Source of the DNA: Alphaproteobacteria bacterium | GTDB lineage: Bacteria; Pseudomonadota; Alphaproteobacteria; Kiloniellales; J153 | Assembly (NCBI GenBank): GCA_003693905.1 | Contig: RFLL01000214.1 | Span: forward strand, 1 to 7,390 | DNA: 7,390 bases | Reading direction: 5' to 3' | Shown: positions 6,471-7,390 of the stretch, piece after piece | How positions within the stretch are numbered: the stretch's first letter is position 1 | How the letters are laid out: every line of letters starts with the position of its first letter | The notes under the pieces: generated by a model | Told to the model about the DNA's origin: nothing | Databases searched by the model: none | Seen by the model: only the letters and a program-made list of their open reading frames with translations | Translations under genes and position numbers: made by a program

Positions 6471-7390
6471 ATGCGTCGCGTTTTCTCGGGCGTTCAGCCC
6501 ACCGGCAATCTGCACCTCGGGAACTATCTGGGGGCGATCAAGAACTTCGTCGCGTTGCAGGACGACTACGACTGCATCTACTGCGTCGTCGACATGCACG
6601 CCATCACGGTCTGGCAGGAGCCGCGCGATCTGACCGCCCATACCCGCGAGGTGACGGCGGCGTATCTGGCCGCCGGCATCGACCCCAGGCGATGCATCAT
6701 CTTCAACCAGAGCCAGGTTTCGGCCCACGCCGAGCTGGCCTGGGTGTTCAACTGCGTGGCCCGTCTCGGCTGGCTCAACCGCATGACCCAGTTCAAGGAG
6801 AAGGCCGGCAAGCACCGTGAAAACGCCAGCGTCGGCCTTTATGCCTATCCCAATCTGATGGCGGCCGACATTCTGGCCTACAAGGCGACCCACGTGCCGG
6901 TCGGCGAGGACCAGAAGCAGCACCTGGAGCTGACCCGCGACATCGCCCAGAAGTTCAACAACGACTACGGGGTCGATCTGTTCCCGCTGCCCGAGCCGCT
7001 GATCTTCGGCACCGCGACGCGGGTGATGTCGCTGCGCGACGGCACCAGGAAGATGAGCAAGTCGGACCCTTCCGACCTCAGCCGCATCAACATGACCGAC
7101 GGGCCCGACGAGATCGCCAAAAAGATCCGCAAGGCGACCAGCGATCCCGACCTGCTGCCGGGGCCGGAGGTTCTCGACGAGACCGGGGCGTTGCCCGAGG
7201 AGGTGCGCGCCACCCGCCCCGAGGCCTTCAATCTGCTCAGCATCTATGCGGCGCTGAGCGACAAACCGCTGGCTGCGGTGCTGGAAGAGTTCGCCGGAGC
7301 GCAGTTTTCCACCTTCAAGACGGCCCTGACCGAGGTCGCTGTGGCCGTGCTCGGCCCCATCGGCGAAGAGATGAAGCGCCTGTGTGCCGA
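6471..7390 (+). CDS. trpS: Tryptophanyl-tRNA synthetase, 3' end outside window
   Basis: TrpS is a cytosolic class I aminoacyl-tRNA synthetase that charges tRNA-Trp with tryptophan using ATP. The frame is open from ATG 6471 to the window end (306 full codons). Family length is about 330-340 residues, so some 25-35 C-terminal residues are missing. Motifs: PTGNLHLGN (residues 10-18), which is the HIGH-type ATP site; [14 protein letters not shown] (about residues 80-93); [11 protein letters not shown] (from Val144), typical of TrpS; and KMSKS (194-198, nt 7050-7064), the second ATP-site motif. The following [13 protein letters not shown] segment is also typical. An ATG at 6465 would add Met-Phe, but GGAG at 6458-6461 is better spaced for 6471. 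It is 144 bp after murJ and has its own promoter-like sequence, so it can be transcribed independently. Confidence 0.96.
   Translation, partial: MRRVFSGVQPTGNLHLGNYLGAIKNFVALQDDYDCIYCVVDMHAITVWQEPRDLTAHTREVTAAYLAAGIDPRRCIIFNQSQVSAHAELAWVFNCVARLGWLNRMTQFKEKAGKHRENASVGLYAYPNLMAADILAYKATHVPVGEDQKQHLELTRDIAQKFNNDYGVDLFPLPEPLIFGTATRVMSLRDGTRKMSKSDPSDLSRINMTDGPDEIAKKIRKATSDPDLLPGPEVLDETGALPEEVRATRPEAFNLLSIYAALSDKPLAAVLEEFAGAQFSTFKTALTEVAVAVLGPIGEEMKRLCA

Noticed and set aside
6006..6923. 305-residue - strand frame across the murJ-trpS gap
   Set aside because: It is antisense to the clear murJ and trpS coding sequences, and its composition is typical of a shadow frame.

Overview
The window is a high-GC stretch with strongly G/C-biased third codon positions. 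It carries the gene order mutS (3' end) - small convergent gene - glnD - murJ - trpS (5' part). The protein sequences (MutS with a GPNMAGKST Walker A, GlnD with MQFNMYHHYTVDEH, MurJ beginning MSLVRSLATVGG) and the order itself point to an alphaproteobacterium, probably of the Rhodospirillales type. That assignment comes from recalled family features; no database search was made.

Layout. Positions 1-1151 hold the last 382 codons of mutS (mismatch repair ATPase) on the + strand. A 203-residue putative lipoprotein of unknown function lies on the - strand (1729-1118), and its 3' end overlaps the end of mutS tail-to-tail by 34 bp. A 95-bp divergent gap with an imperfect hairpin separates it from glnD (1825-4653), the PII uridylyltransferase/uridylyl-removing enzyme. 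After a 113-bp gap with two small inverted repeats comes murJ (4767-6326), the lipid II flippase. A 144-bp gap then holds the best promoter-like sequence of the window (TTGACC, 17 nt, GATAAC) with a perfect 7-bp inverted repeat around its -10 element, followed by trpS (from 6471, cut by the window end).

How the genes work together. They are housekeeping genes for DNA repair, nitrogen signalling, cell-wall precursor export and tRNA-Trp charging. They share a neighbourhood but not a pathway. glnD and murJ may be co-transcribed, while trpS probably has its own promoter.

I found no mobile element, CRISPR array, RNA gene or defence-like cassette, and no sign of an undescribed multi-gene system. 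The items most worth a second look are the unrecognised convergent lipoprotein gene and the inverted repeats at the glnD and trpS upstream regions.
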